Assembly (NCBI GenBank): GCA_036501625.1
Contig: DASXZY010000073.1
Span: 1-64,000, forward strand
Length of the DNA: 64,000 nucleotides
Direction of reading: 5' to 3'
Origin: Palsa-1400 sp036501625
GTDB taxonomy: Bacteria > Verrucomicrobiota > Verrucomicrobiia > Limisphaerales > Palsa-1400
Position numbers and translations under genes: made by a program. The notes beneath the pieces are model-generated. The model saw nothing but the letters and a program-made list of their open reading frames with translations, did no database searches and was not told the origin of the DNA. Below, one piece after another: positions 43,948 to 53,142 of this stretch. Position 1 is the first letter of the stretch. Each line of letters starts with the position of its first letter.

Positions 43948-44107
43948 TTTATAAACTCCTCGCTTGCTTAGTTGCCGTTTTATGTTCGGCGGGAAAACCG
44001 GACGGCACTGTAGGGGAAGCCCTCGCAACGGTCAAGAGAGTAAATACGATTTAAGGAATGATTATAGTAAAAACAGCAACACTAATGACCAGTGCTGCCC
44101 GGCTGCC

Positions 44108-46915
44108 TCAATCTACAAAGACAAGCTCATTGGACATCAGCAGCGCCTGGGCATACTCCTGCCAGGCGGTCAGCCCGGCCTTTGCAGGTGGCGCGGGTGC
44201 GCCGGGGGATGTGTGAAGAAATTGCGCGGCCCATTCCACTTCCTCGCGGATGGGTTCGCGCTGGAACGCCCATTGATACAGCAGATGCAGGCGCTGCTGA
44301 TCGGTGGACGCTGAATAAAATTCCTTCCGCGCCACGACATTTTTGGCCTGCGCGATGACAAAAGGGCTGTTCATCAGGAACAATGCCTGCTGTGGCACGG
44401 TCGTGTAAAACCGGCGCGGGCTGGTGGTGTCCGGGCTGGCGAAGTCGAACGCGCGAAATACGTTCGGCAGGTTTTGCCGGTCCACGAAGCCGTAAACCGT
44501 GCGCCGGTCGCAGGCGGGGTCGGTAATATCGACGGCATGCCCACCGGCGGCGAGGTCCAGCTTGCCGGAAACGGCCAGCAGCGTGTCGCGCATCGGCTCG
44601 AAGTCAAGCCGCTGCCGGTTCATGCGCCAAAGCAATTGATTGCCGGGATCGGCTTTTGCGCAGACGGCATTATTGTCGCTGGTTTGTTGATAGGCGGACG
44701 AGAGCATGATGAGCCGATGGAGCTTTTTGATCGACCAGCCGTCCTCCATGAAACGCGCCGCCAGATAATCCAGCAACTGAGGATGAGTTGGCGGGTCCGA
44801 GCGCAACCCAAAATCACTCGGAGTCGCCACCAAGCCGCTGCCGAAATGGTGCAGCCACACGCGATTCACCAGAACTCGGGCCGTCAGCGGATTGTCCCGG
44901 CTGGCGATATCTGCGGCCAGTTCAAGACGGCCGCTGCCGCTGTGAAACGGCTTGCGGTTGGGGCCGCTCAGGACCTCCAGAAATTCGCGGGGCGCCAGCG
45001 GCCCTGGGTTATCGCAGTTGCCGCGAATGAAAATTGGCGTGTCGTGTGGATTGGCCCGGTCCACCAGCGCCATGGCGCGGGGAGGAGCGCCGGGCGAAGT
45101 TGCATCGAGTTCTTCGACGTGCCGTTGCAATTCGCGCATCTTTTGCCCGACGGGTGTTTGGTATAAACGGTCAAATTCACCGCGCGGGAGATTCGCCGGG
45201 GCGCCGTCCGCGTAAAGAATCTGCCGCAACGCCTCTTGCGCGGCATCGGGCAGCGACTTGACAGACGGCGCATTCGTCGGCGCCAGCGCGTTCTGCCAGC
45301 GCGAGTCGGCGTCTTTGAGAAGATTGCCATATCGTTCCGCGACATCCTTCATCGTCGCGGGCGCGTTGGTCGCAAAGGCGCTCACGACCAGCGGGTTGAT
45401 GGGCGCCAGTCGATGTTTGCCAAATCCGGCTGCGAGTTCTTTCGCGCGAGCGGCGAAATCCTTCTCCGGCAGCGCGGCGAAATCGAACCAGGGCGCGAAA
45501 ATCGCCGGCTCACTCTTGCGCCAGCCATCAAGGCCAGCCATCCAGCGCCGCAAAACCTCCGGGTCCAGCTTGTGCGCGTGGGCGATGCTCTCGGAATCTG
45601 TTTTATTCGCGGGCCGCTGCGCCTCGAATGCGGCCAGGAGATATTCGCCGGACTCGTTGCGCAATTGGGCGGCCATGGCTCGCTCTTGTTCTTCCCTGTA
45701 ATGATCGCGCTTTTCCACGCGCTTTTTGTGCTCAGCCACATATTCGTCGCGCGCTTTGGCGGGCGCTTCAGTGCCCAGCAACGGCTCCTGGCCAGGCTCC
45801 ATCGAACTGGCGAACACGCCGTACAAAGAGTAATAGTCCCGCGAGGGGATCGGGTCAAATTTGTGATCGTGGCAACGCGCGCAAGCGACGGTCAATCCCA
45901 TCATCCCCCGGCAAACCACGTCAATCCGGTCATCAATGATGTCGTGTATATTATTGATAAAGCGGCGCCCGATGGTCAAATAGCCCAGGGCGGCGAGGGA
46001 GCGTTTGTCTTCGTTGCCCGGCAGCAAGTCGGCGGCGATTTGCTGTTTGATGAATGTGTCGTAAGGCAGGTCTTCGTTGAAGGCGCGAATGACGTAATCG
46101 CGATACGTGTAGGCGTAAGGATAATGCCTGTCCTCCTCAAACACGTAACCCTTGGTGTCCGCGTAGCGGGCCACATCCAGCCAATGCCGGCCCCAGCGCT
46201 CGCCGTAGCGCGGGGAGTCCAGCAGCCGGTCCACCACTTTGGCAAACGCATCCGGTGATTTGTCGGCCTCAAACGCCGCCACTTCCTGGGGCGTCGGCGG
46301 CAGGCCGATGAGATCGAAGGTGGCGCGGCGAATCAAGGTGCGCCTGTCCGCCCGCGGTGAAGGCGGCAGGTGCGCCGCTTCCAACCGGGCGAGAATGAAA
46401 TTGTCCACCGGTGTCCGCACGAGGTGCTTGTGTTTGACAGCCGGAACGCTGGGTTCGCGCACCGGCTGAAAGGCCCAATGCGCGCGGGCCTTGTCCCTGA
46501 TGGTCGCGACGGAGGCGGCTCCCCCGGGTGAAGCGCGCGGGTCGGGCGCGCCCATTTTGACCCAGGCGGCGAGATTGGCGATTTGATCCGCTGGAAGCCG
46601 TTTGTTTTTGGGCGGCATCCGCAAATCCGCGTCGGTGTAACGAACCGCTTTAATCAAAAGGCTCTGGTCGGGTTCGCCGGGTTGAATGGCCGGGCCAGTG
46701 TCGCCGCCTTTGAGCAGGCCGGCGCGCGAATCGAGCAGCAGCCCCCCTTTGATTTTCGCGCTTTTCTGGCTGTGGCAACTGTAGCAACTGTCCACCAGAA
46801 TGGGGCGGATTTTGCTCTCGAAGAATTCGATCCCGGCGGGGTCATTGGCGGCCCTCGCGGAGTTTGCCAAAATGCCCGCGCAAAACGCGAACACGAACCA
46901 GGCTGCTGTCTTCAC
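44108..46915 (-). CDS. PSD1-type protein: planctomycete cytochrome c + DUF1549 + DUF1553
   Basis: This 935-residue protein has a signal peptide (1-22), a PSCyt1 haem domain (CYSCH at about 43-47, PPKNKRLP), DUF1549 (about 165-375 with CARCHDHKFDPI, a second haem-type motif) and DUF1553 (about 650-910 with RVLVNRVWLHHFG). A linker of about 270 residues separates DUF1549 and DUF1553. The start is a GTG at 46915 that overlaps the stop of the upstream DUF1501 gene by 4 bp. The role is unknown; cofactor sites suggest periplasmic redox chemistry. Confidence 0.93.
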   Translation of the reverse strand: MKTAAWFVFAFCAGILANSARAANDPAGIEFFESKIRPILVDSCYSCHSQKSAKIKGGLLLDSRAGLLKGGDTGPAIQPGEPDQSLLIKAVRYTDADLRMPPKNKRLPADQIANLAAWVKMGAPDPRASPGGAASVATIRDKARAHWAFQPVREPSVPAVKHKHLVRTPVDNFILARLEAAHLPPSPRADRRTLIRRATFDLIGLPPTPQEVAAFEADKSPDAFAKVVDRLLDSPRYGERWGRHWLDVARYADTKGYVFEEDRHYPYAYTYRDYVIRAFNEDLPYDTFIKQQIAADLLPGNEDKRSLAALGYLTIGRRFINNIHDIIDDRIDVVCRGMMGLTVACARCHDHKFDPIPSRDYYSLYGVFASSMEPGQEPLLGTEAPAKARDEYVAEHKKRVEKRDHYREEQERAMAAQLRNESGEYLLAAFEAQRPANKTDSESIAHAHKLDPEVLRRWMAGLDGWRKSEPAIFAPWFDFAALPEKDFAARAKELAAGFGKHRLAPINPLVVSAFATNAPATMKDVAERYGNLLKDADSRWQNALAPTNAPSVKSLPDAAQEALRQILYADGAPANLPRGEFDRLYQTPVGQKMRELQRHVEELDATSPGAPPRAMALVDRANPHDTPIFIRGNCDNPGPLAPREFLEVLSGPNRKPFHSGSGRLELAADIASRDNPLTARVLVNRVWLHHFGSGLVATPSDFGLRSDPPTHPQLLDYLAARFMEDGWSIKKLHRLIMLSSAYQQTSDNNAVCAKADPGNQLLWRMNRQRLDFEPMRDTLLAVSGKLDLAAGGHAVDITDPACDRRTVYGFVDRQNLPNVFRAFDFASPDTTSPRRFYTTVPQQALFLMNSPFVIAQAKNVVARKEFYSASTDQQRLHLLYQWAFQREPIREEVEWAAQFLHTSPGAPAPPAKAGLTAWQEYAQALLMSNELVFVD

Positions 46916-48363
46916 GCGATCAACTCCCGAACGACATGGCCATAAACGTCGGTGAGCCGGAAATCGCGCCCGGAATGCCGGAAGGTCAGCTTTTCGTGGT
47001 CGAATCCCAGCAGCCGCAGGATCGTTGCGTGCAAATCGTGAACATGCACCTTGTCCTGGACCGCCGCGAAGCCGAAATCATCCGTGGCGCCGTGAACATA
47101 ACCGCCGCGCGCGCCGCCACCGGCCATCCACATGCTGAAACCGTGATGGTTATGGTCGCGCCCGTTGACTTTGCCGGCGTTGGAGCCGGGTTTGGGGAGT
47201 TCGACCGTCGGCGTTCGCCCGAACTCGCCGCCCCAGATGACCAGCGTATCTTCCAACATGCCGCGCTGCTTTAAATCCTTGAGCAGGGCGCCAATCGCTT
47301 TGTCGCATTCGCGGCCCAGATTGCCATGATTAAGCTGGATGTCATCGTGGCTGTCCCACGGCTGGCCGGCGCCGTGCCACACTTGCACAAAGCGCACGCC
47401 GCGCTCCAATAAGCGACGCGTAATGAGCAATTGCCGCGCCTGCGTTCCATCGCCATACATTTTGCGAATGGATTCCGGCTCCCGGCTGATATCGAACGCG
47501 TCGGTGGCGTCCAATTGCATCCGGTATGCCAGCTCGAATGATTGGATGCGCGCCTCCAACTGCGCGTCGTCCTGCCGTTTTTTCCAGTGCCGCTCGTTCA
47601 GCTTTTGCAACAGGTCCAGTTGCTGGCGCTGTTGTGGCAGCGAAATGTTGTCGTTCTTGATGTTCTGGATCAGGTCCTCGATTTTGGTGTGGGAAGTGTC
47701 AATGTAGGTGCCCTGATACGCTCCCGGCAAAAATCCCGCCTGCCAGTTTTGCGATTCCTGAATCGGATAGCCATTCGGGCACATGGCGATGAATCCCGGC
47801 AAGTTCTGGTTGACCGACCCCAGCCCATAGGTGACCCAGGACCCGACGCTCGGCCGGATGGAGCGCGCCTCGCCGCAATTCATGAGCAGCAGGGACGGCT
47901 CGTGGTTGGGCACGTCCGCCGTCATGGAGCGTATGACGCAAATGTCATCAATGCTCTCCGCGACGTGCGAGAACAATTCGCTGACCTCGATGCCGCTGCG
48001 GCCATATTTTTTGAATTTGAATGGGGAAGGGAAGGCCGCGCCGGTTTTGCGTTCCGTCGGCAAATTCTCCATCGGCAGCGGTTTGCCGGCGAACTTATCG
48101 AGCATCGGTTTGGGATCAAATGTATCGACATGCGAAGGCCCGCCGTTGGCGAAAATATGGATCACGCGCTTGGCCTTGGCCGGAAACTGGGGCGCCTTGG
48201 GCAGGAGAGGGGAAATATAACTGTCCGCCCGCGCCGTATTGGTCAAGCCCACGCTGGAAAGCAGATTGGCCAGGCCGATGGCGCCCATGCCCATGCCGCA
48301 GCGGTGCAGAAAATCCCGGCGCGTCAGCGCGAGATGCTCAGGATTGGGCGCATGATGATTCAT
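46912..48363 (-). CDS. DUF1501 family Tat-exported protein
   Basis: This 483-residue protein has a Tat signal (T-R-R-D-F-L-H-R at about 14-21) and the full DUF1501 fold: HIFANGGPSHVDTFDPK, the mid-domain VQVWHGAGQPWDSHDD and IWGGEFGRTP, and a late DHNHHGFSMWMAGGG. It is first in a two-gene operon with the DUF1549/DUF1553 protein. Here DUF1501 precedes DUF1553, the opposite order to the locus at 23308-26567. Confidence 0.93.
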   Translation of the reverse strand: MNHHAPNPEHLALTRRDFLHRCGMGMGAIGLANLLSSVGLTNTARADSYISPLLPKAPQFPAKAKRVIHIFANGGPSHVDTFDPKPMLDKFAGKPLPMENLPTERKTGAAFPSPFKFKKYGRSGIEVSELFSHVAESIDDICVIRSMTADVPNHEPSLLLMNCGEARSIRPSVGSWVTYGLGSVNQNLPGFIAMCPNGYPIQESQNWQAGFLPGAYQGTYIDTSHTKIEDLIQNIKNDNISLPQQRQQLDLLQKLNERHWKKRQDDAQLEARIQSFELAYRMQLDATDAFDISREPESIRKMYGDGTQARQLLITRRLLERGVRFVQVWHGAGQPWDSHDDIQLNHGNLGRECDKAIGALLKDLKQRGMLEDTLVIWGGEFGRTPTVELPKPGSNAGKVNGRDHNHHGFSMWMAGGGARGGYVHGATDDFGFAAVQDKVHVHDLHATILRLLGFDHEKLTFRHSGRDFRLTDVYGHVVRELIA

Positions 48364-49004
48364 TTACAATAAGGTATCGACGGGCGGGGGGCCGAATCAA
48401 TTCAAGAAAGTCCTGCCGCCGGGTGGCGCAAGATTTTCTGCCGGCCCTGTATAAAAAGGAACAGGCCGGCGCGGCGGCCCAATATGGGAGGTCGTTTTAT
48501 TGGAAAAAGCCGTGTTTTGGCTTGTTCGACCTTGTTTCGCCATTAATGGCTTTGATCTCAGTTCATTTTGCTAAAAAATATTCGGGAAACCCCTGCCGAC
48601 GGACCAAAAGAACACACGCCAAAGCGCGACATAGCCCATACAATACCATGCTTTGATGGTAATGCGAGCAAATAAAAGGCCGCAGAAGGAAAGCGATTGC
48701 ACCGATCGAGTAGTGAAAGGCGCCAGCAACTTGATGGGATCGCCAGACGATTCGCGGAAAAAGTGGAAGCGGCCGCCAATAGCGCCGCCATCCATAACGA
48801 TTTGGCTCATTTGCCAAAGCCGCCCATGTGGCGCGGGTTGGTGGAAAGATCAGTGAATTCGCCTTGGCCCATTACTGATCGAGGACTCGGAAGTCGAGTT
48901 GCGGGATACTGGCGGCCATCCAGCGGCGATTTTTTGAATAGGCCGAAATTATTGAAAGTGGTTGGGGCAATTCCGGTGTCATTTTGGATGTCGAACGCTC
49001 CGCT
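48364..49004. other. Intergenic region with no convincing gene
   Basis: This 641-bp gap lies between the DUF1501 gene and the 3' end of the GH57 gene. Its left third holds one copy of the dispersed repeat (48464-48665). Short open frames in the remainder have no recognisable domain. Confidence 0.6.
48464..48665. repeat. Dispersed intergenic repeat, copy A
   Basis: This copy aligns over its full length with 55157-55340. Both begin GGCCGGCGCGGCGG. Both share a GCCGTG-x-TTTGGCTTGTTC block, an AAAAGAACA block, AAGCGCGA, and end in the same TACCATGCTTTGATGGTAATGC, which contains the small hairpin ACCAT-GCTTTG-ATGGT. Differences are scattered substitutions and small gaps not spaced in threes, so it is not a protein-coding repeat. 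Confidence 0.85.
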
Positions 49005-50585
49005 CTAACGTTTCCAATACCGGAAATCGAGGTTGGGGAAGATGTTGTCGGATTGCTCGATTTGCGAGAGGCGCGGCTCGTTGATTTGGCCGGACATCAG
49101 TTGCTCGTACAATTCGTGGAAGCGCAGCAGATGCTCCTTCACGCGGCGGGCGGCGTAACCGGGGCTGGTGCCCGTCCGCAGAATGAACGGCCAATCGCTT
49201 GACTGCGCGAGCAGCAATTCGCGCCCGGCCTGGCGCGCGGCCCGAGCCGTCACGCCGCCGGCCTCGGAGAAGCGGCTGGCGATTTCTGTCATGCGCAGTT
49301 GCGCCTGCTTGAGGTGCGGGTAAATCCACTCGTTGGATTCGTTCAGCCAGACGCGCCAATAGCCTTCCTCCCCCCAACTGGAGGCGCCCGGCGTGGCCAC
49401 TTGCTGCGTTGGGTAATGCCGCAAATACTCCGCTGGTGTGATGAACGTGAATGCCTGCTGGTCGTAATAGGCCTTGCGCACGAATAAATCCAAAAACTCC
49501 GGGCCTTCATACCACCAATGGCCAAACAATTCCGCGTCGTAAGGCGAAACCACGATCGGCGGGCGGTCCAGGATCGCGCCCAATTGCGCGAATTGCTCCG
49601 TGCGCGCGCCCAAAAAATGTCCAGCGTGCTCATCCGCCGCTGCCAGCGCCGCCGCGCGGCTGTAAACTTCCTTGTCCGTCTCCGGCGCGGCCGCGGTGAT
49701 GCGATGGTATTTGATCCCCGTGAAACCGCGCAGGCCCGGCGCGGGCAAATAAGGTTTGACGTAATCGAGGTCCAGGTCGTAGCCGATGTCGCGGTAGAAA
49801 TCGCGGTAACGGAAATCGCCCGGGTAGCCTTGGTGCTTGCTCCAGACCTGGCGGGCGGAATCGAAATCGCGCCCGAAGGCGGCGATGCCGTTGGGAAGGA
49901 ACACCGGCGCGAAAACTCCGTAGCGCGGACGCGGTTGAGCGTGCAGAAGGCCGTGCGTATCCGTCACGAACCAGCGGATGTCCGCCTCTTGCAGGGCGTC
50001 CTCGATGCCCGCCGCGTAAGCGCACTCCGGCAGCCAGAGGCCGCGCGGCCCGCGCCCGAAGCATTCGGTGTAGTGATCGCGCGCGGTGAGAATCTGGGCG
50101 CGCAGGGACGGGTCGCCCGCCAGCAACGGCAGCAGCGCGTGGGTGGCGGCGCAGGTGGCGATCTCCAGCATGCCATCGTCTTGCAGGCGCCGAAAAGCGC
50201 CGACGAGGTCCCGGTTGCAATCGAAATACGTCTCCCGCAACGTGATGAAACGATTGTGGTACATCCAGGCCAGTTCGCGCAGAGCCGGCTCCCAATGCGT
50301 TCGATGAATCTCGTTTTCGGCCAGTTGGATGAGGCCGCCCAAATGCCGGACGTAGCGTTCCTGCAACATCGGGTCCCGCAACATCGCGCACAGGGGCGGC
50401 GAGAGTGAAAGAGTGAGGCGCGCTTGCATGTCGTCGTTTTGCCAGTCTTCCATGACGCGGAGCAGCGGCAGGTAAGTCTCCGTCAGCGCCTCAAAGAGCC
50501 AATTTTCCTCCAGGAATTTTTCGTGTTCCGGGTGGCGGACAAACGGCAGATGCGCGTGCAAAATCAGGGCGAGGTGGCCTTGCAT
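49005..50585 (-). CDS. GH57-family glycosidase, probable 1,4-alpha-glucan branching enzyme
   Basis: This 526-residue protein has the GH57 fold. The first motif is HAHLPFVRH (10-18), the likely nucleophile is E187 in GLWLPECAY and the likely acid/base is D350 in SPYDAELFGHWW. The C-terminal helical domain (about 410-520) carries the SSDWPF and FHELYEQL segments of DUF1957 branching enzymes. These enzymes make alpha-1,6 branches in glycogen. It is the last gene of the operon with a small membrane protein and a DUF4912 protein (28 bp and 10 bp gaps), suggesting cytoplasmic glycogen or glucan metabolism. Confidence 0.9.
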   Translation of the reverse strand: MQGHLALILHAHLPFVRHPEHEKFLEENWLFEALTETYLPLLRVMEDWQNDDMQARLTLSLSPPLCAMLRDPMLQERYVRHLGGLIQLAENEIHRTHWEPALRELAWMYHNRFITLRETYFDCNRDLVGAFRRLQDDGMLEIATCAATHALLPLLAGDPSLRAQILTARDHYTECFGRGPRGLWLPECAYAAGIEDALQEADIRWFVTDTHGLLHAQPRPRYGVFAPVFLPNGIAAFGRDFDSARQVWSKHQGYPGDFRYRDFYRDIGYDLDLDYVKPYLPAPGLRGFTGIKYHRITAAAPETDKEVYSRAAALAAADEHAGHFLGARTEQFAQLGAILDRPPIVVSPYDAELFGHWWYEGPEFLDLFVRKAYYDQQAFTFITPAEYLRHYPTQQVATPGASSWGEEGYWRVWLNESNEWIYPHLKQAQLRMTEIASRFSEAGGVTARAARQAGRELLLAQSSDWPFILRTGTSPGYAARRVKEHLLRFHELYEQLMSGQINEPRLSQIEQSDNIFPNLDFRYWKR

Positions 50586-50613
50586 GGGGGCAGGAAAAGC
50601 TGGTGCGCGGGCG

Positions 50614-50844
50614 TCAATCCAAATCCTTTGTCACGTGAATGGCCATCCCTTTGGACTTCGCGTAGAGCGCCACGCCGAGCAGCGCGGGCAGCGCCTTCAA
50701 CACCAGCATCGCCGGCGGCGAGATGGGATGGTTCGACAAGTGCAAATATAAATCCTCCGCCAAAAGCCCGCCGCCGAGGATGATTAATCCGCAGGCGATC
50801 AACCGGATGACGAACAGCGCGGCTTTGGCGTAGGGGCTTAACAT
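50614..50844 (-). CDS. Small two-helix membrane protein
   Basis: This 76-residue protein has two predicted transmembrane helices: about 7-29 (AALFVIRLIACGLIILGGGLL) and about 44-62 (AMLVLKALPALLGVALYA). It ends in a short charged tail. It lies between the DUF4912 and GH57 genes with very short gaps, so it is co-transcribed. No family is recognised. Confidence 0.75.
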   Translation of the reverse strand: MLSPYAKAALFVIRLIACGLIILGGGLLAEDLYLHLSNHPISPPAMLVLKALPALLGVALYAKSKGMAIHVTKDLD

Positions 50845-50854
50845 CCAATGGCCA

Positions 50855-52927
50855 TCAGTCCGCGGCGCTGGCGGACGGCGGCTTGAGGTTTTCGTCTTGC
50901 GGGTGCGCGCCGACGTGTCCGCGGCAGGCCGTCTGCCGCCGGAATCTCAACTCCACCCGGCGCGTTTCCAATCCATCGGCCGCGCGCGCCGCCGCTTCGA
51001 GGGCATATTCGCCATCGGGCAGGGAGAAGCGGAAACTGAAGGAGCCGTCGGGCCGGAGTTTGATCGGGCGCCCGCCGAGGGTCACTTTGGCGTCCGGCTC
51101 GGTCGCGCCGTAGATCACCAACTCAGCATTGACCTTGAACCAAAATCCGCGTTTGCCTTCGGCCGCTCCCGCCGCGCCAGCCGGACTGGAGATGCCGGGC
51201 GCGCTGGAAACGCCGCCTGAAACCGGCAGGCCGCCGCTGGAGATTCCCGGCGCCGCATGGCCGTTCACGCCCGGTGCGGGCTGGCTGAATCGCGCCGCCT
51301 CGATCGAGGACGCATGATGCGCGATCTGGCGCCGAATCAACTCCGTAATCTCCAACCCGCCGAGCCGCATGCGCCGAACGCTGTCAATCGAAATGACTTC
51401 CGCCAGGGCTTTTTCCTGTGCGGGCGTCCATCGTTCATGCACCAGTTCGGGCGCGGGCAAATCCCGGCGGCCGAGCGCGCGCATCTGCTGCATGGCTTCG
51501 ACCAGCGGAGCATGTTCGCGCACGCTTTCCTTGACGAGTTCAACCAGCTCGCGAAACGGCACCGCGGCTGGAATGGTGGCGAAGCGAATGGAGGTGTCCT
51601 CCGACAAATTGTCCGGCGGCGAAAACGCAGGCCCGGAGCGGGCCAGGGAAACCCATTTGCGGCCGGCCTCGTAGTAGCCCAATTCCGCGACATAGGTGGC
51701 GCCGCCCTTTGGCACGGGCGCGAACCACGTGCGCGAATCGGCGTGAAGATGAATTTGCGAAATCGGCTCGCCTTCGGCCGTTCCGGCATAAATGCGCAGC
51801 CACAAATGGCCGTCGGTGGAAAGCGCGTTGTATTTCCTGAGTTGATCGCGGCTGAAATCCCAGTGCGCGTAAAGCCAATGCGGGTCGCGCGCCGCGAGCG
51901 ACAACTGCTGGCTGCCGTAGGAGTCGGGCAGTTCGCCGCCCACAAAAGGCGCCGGCGCGACCACTGGCTCCGGCCCCAGCGCGTAGCGCTCGCCCGGTCC
52001 GCTGGCGGCCATAGGGGAGGGCGCGTCGCCTTCCAAGAGGATGGGCGGGATTTTCAGGCGCAATGGCGTCGAGGCGCGTTTCGCTCTCGCCGCTGGTTTG
52101 GCGGGCGGTGATTTCACGACAGGCGCGGCTTCGGCCATCGGCGCAGCTTTTACAACTGGCGCGGGCTTTGCAGCCGGCGCGGCGGGAGCGGGTTGCGCGG
52201 CTGGCGCCGGTTTTGCCACAGGCAAGGGACTCGACGCTGACAAAATTTTCTCAATAGGCGGCGCCTTTGCCGCTCGTGTGGCTTTCGCGCCGCGCACGGG
52301 CTTTGCAACTGGAGCGGCCTTCGCAATCGGGGCGGACTTTGGAACCGGCGCAGGCTGCGCGACTGGCGCGGGTTTTACAATTGGCGATGGCTTCGCGGGC
52401 GGCGCGGCTTTCTCACTTGGCCGGGGCTTCGCGACTGGCACCGGCTTCGCCACTGGATCGGGTTTGCCAACCGACATCGGTTTCGCGGCGGACATGGGTA
52501 GCGCGGTTGGCGCGACCTTCGCAACGGGCGCGGGTTTTATAATCGGTGCGGGCTTGGAGGTTGATAAAATTTTCTCGACAGGCGCGGGCTTTGCAACAGC
52601 CGCGGGCTTGGCAACAGCCGCTGGCTTGGCAACTGGAGCTGGCTTGGCAACTGGAGCTGGCTTCGCGACCGGCGAAACTTTCTTAATTGGCGCGGCCTTC
52701 GCAACAGTCACAGCCTTCATTACAGGAACGGGCGCTGGCTCCAGTTTTCTTCCGGCAGGTTTCGCGGCGCCCCGGCGCGGCTTGGCGGCCTTCACAGCAA
52801 GGGCGGGGGTTTTAGCCGGCTTCCTGGCGGCTGGTTTCGCTTTTTGCGGGGCGGCGGCGGAAGTGCCCCGGCGTTTGACAGACTTCGCCGCGGCTGTGCG
52901 CGGCGCCTTGGCGCCTTTTGCTTTCAT
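50855..52927 (-). CDS. DUF4912 protein with a long Lys/Pro/Ala hexapeptide repeat
   Basis: The protein has 690 residues. Residues 1-75 are basic and alanine-rich (histone H1-like). Residues 77-250 form about 29 gap-free six-residue units of the form K-P-x-P-V-A. After a low-complexity linker, residues about 330-480 form the DUF4912 domain (DPHWLYAHWD, then LRIYAG, TYVAELGY). A C-terminal Ig-like or beta-sandwich domain (about 590-670, ending EALEAAA-type helices and RRVELRFRR) resembles a carbohydrate-binding module. DUF4912 genes are often found beside GH57 genes; the function is unknown. A glycan-binding or glycogen-granule scaffold is possible. Confidence 0.82.
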   Translation of the reverse strand: MKAKGAKAPRTAAAKSVKRRGTSAAAPQKAKPAARKPAKTPALAVKAAKPRRGAAKPAGRKLEPAPVPVMKAVTVAKAAPIKKVSPVAKPAPVAKPAPVAKPAAVAKPAAVAKPAPVEKILSTSKPAPIIKPAPVAKVAPTALPMSAAKPMSVGKPDPVAKPVPVAKPRPSEKAAPPAKPSPIVKPAPVAQPAPVPKSAPIAKAAPVAKPVRGAKATRAAKAPPIEKILSASSPLPVAKPAPAAQPAPAAPAAKPAPVVKAAPMAEAAPVVKSPPAKPAARAKRASTPLRLKIPPILLEGDAPSPMAASGPGERYALGPEPVVAPAPFVGGELPDSYGSQQLSLAARDPHWLYAHWDFSRDQLRKYNALSTDGHLWLRIYAGTAEGEPISQIHLHADSRTWFAPVPKGGATYVAELGYYEAGRKWVSLARSGPAFSPPDNLSEDTSIRFATIPAAVPFRELVELVKESVREHAPLVEAMQQMRALGRRDLPAPELVHERWTPAQEKALAEVISIDSVRRMRLGGLEITELIRRQIAHHASSIEAARFSQPAPGVNGHAAPGISSGGLPVSGGVSSAPGISSPAGAAGAAEGKRGFWFKVNAELVIYGATEPDAKVTLGGRPIKLRPDGSFSFRFSLPDGEYALEAAARAADGLETRRVELRFRRQTACRGHVGAHPQDENLKPPSASAAD
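52178..52699 (-). repeat. Tandem 18-bp (hexapeptide) repeat inside the DUF4912 gene
   Basis: About 29 consecutive units of 18 bp encode residues 77-250 with no break in register. Typical units read KPAPVA, KPAAVA, KPDPVA and KAAPVA. Two units are replaced by KILSTS and KILSAS, each following a unit ending in E, which suggests duplication of a larger block. Unit divergence shows that it is not a very recent expansion. Confidence 0.9.
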
Positions 52928-53142
52928 AATCTCAACCGCATGGAGAGCGGACTAAATTCAACAAAAAGAATATGCTGGAGCACGGCATCCCGCGCAAACA
53001 GAAAAAGGCAGTCAACGAAAAAGGAATGAGGATTCGGATCGAGATTTAAATCGTGTTTTGAAAATATCCTGGCGTGTCTCGCGGCGGGGCGGGCTGGCTG
53101 GCGGCGTTGCTTCCCGGTCGCGGATTTCTCTCGAATCACGCT

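Noticed and set aside
48464..48665. The dispersed repeat as a short protein gene (an L-P-S-K-H-G-I peptide appears on the minus strand of both copies)
   Set aside because: Gaps between copies break the frame outside the short hairpin end, so the peptide similarity only reflects the conserved 22 bp.
52178..52699. CRISPR array
   Set aside because: The 18-bp units are contiguous, coding and lack spacers.
52041..52955. Plus-strand Gly/Ala/Phe-rich open frame that looks like a repetitive secreted protein
   Set aside because: It is the complement of the 18-bp repeat array in the DUF4912 gene; the periodicity comes from that gene.
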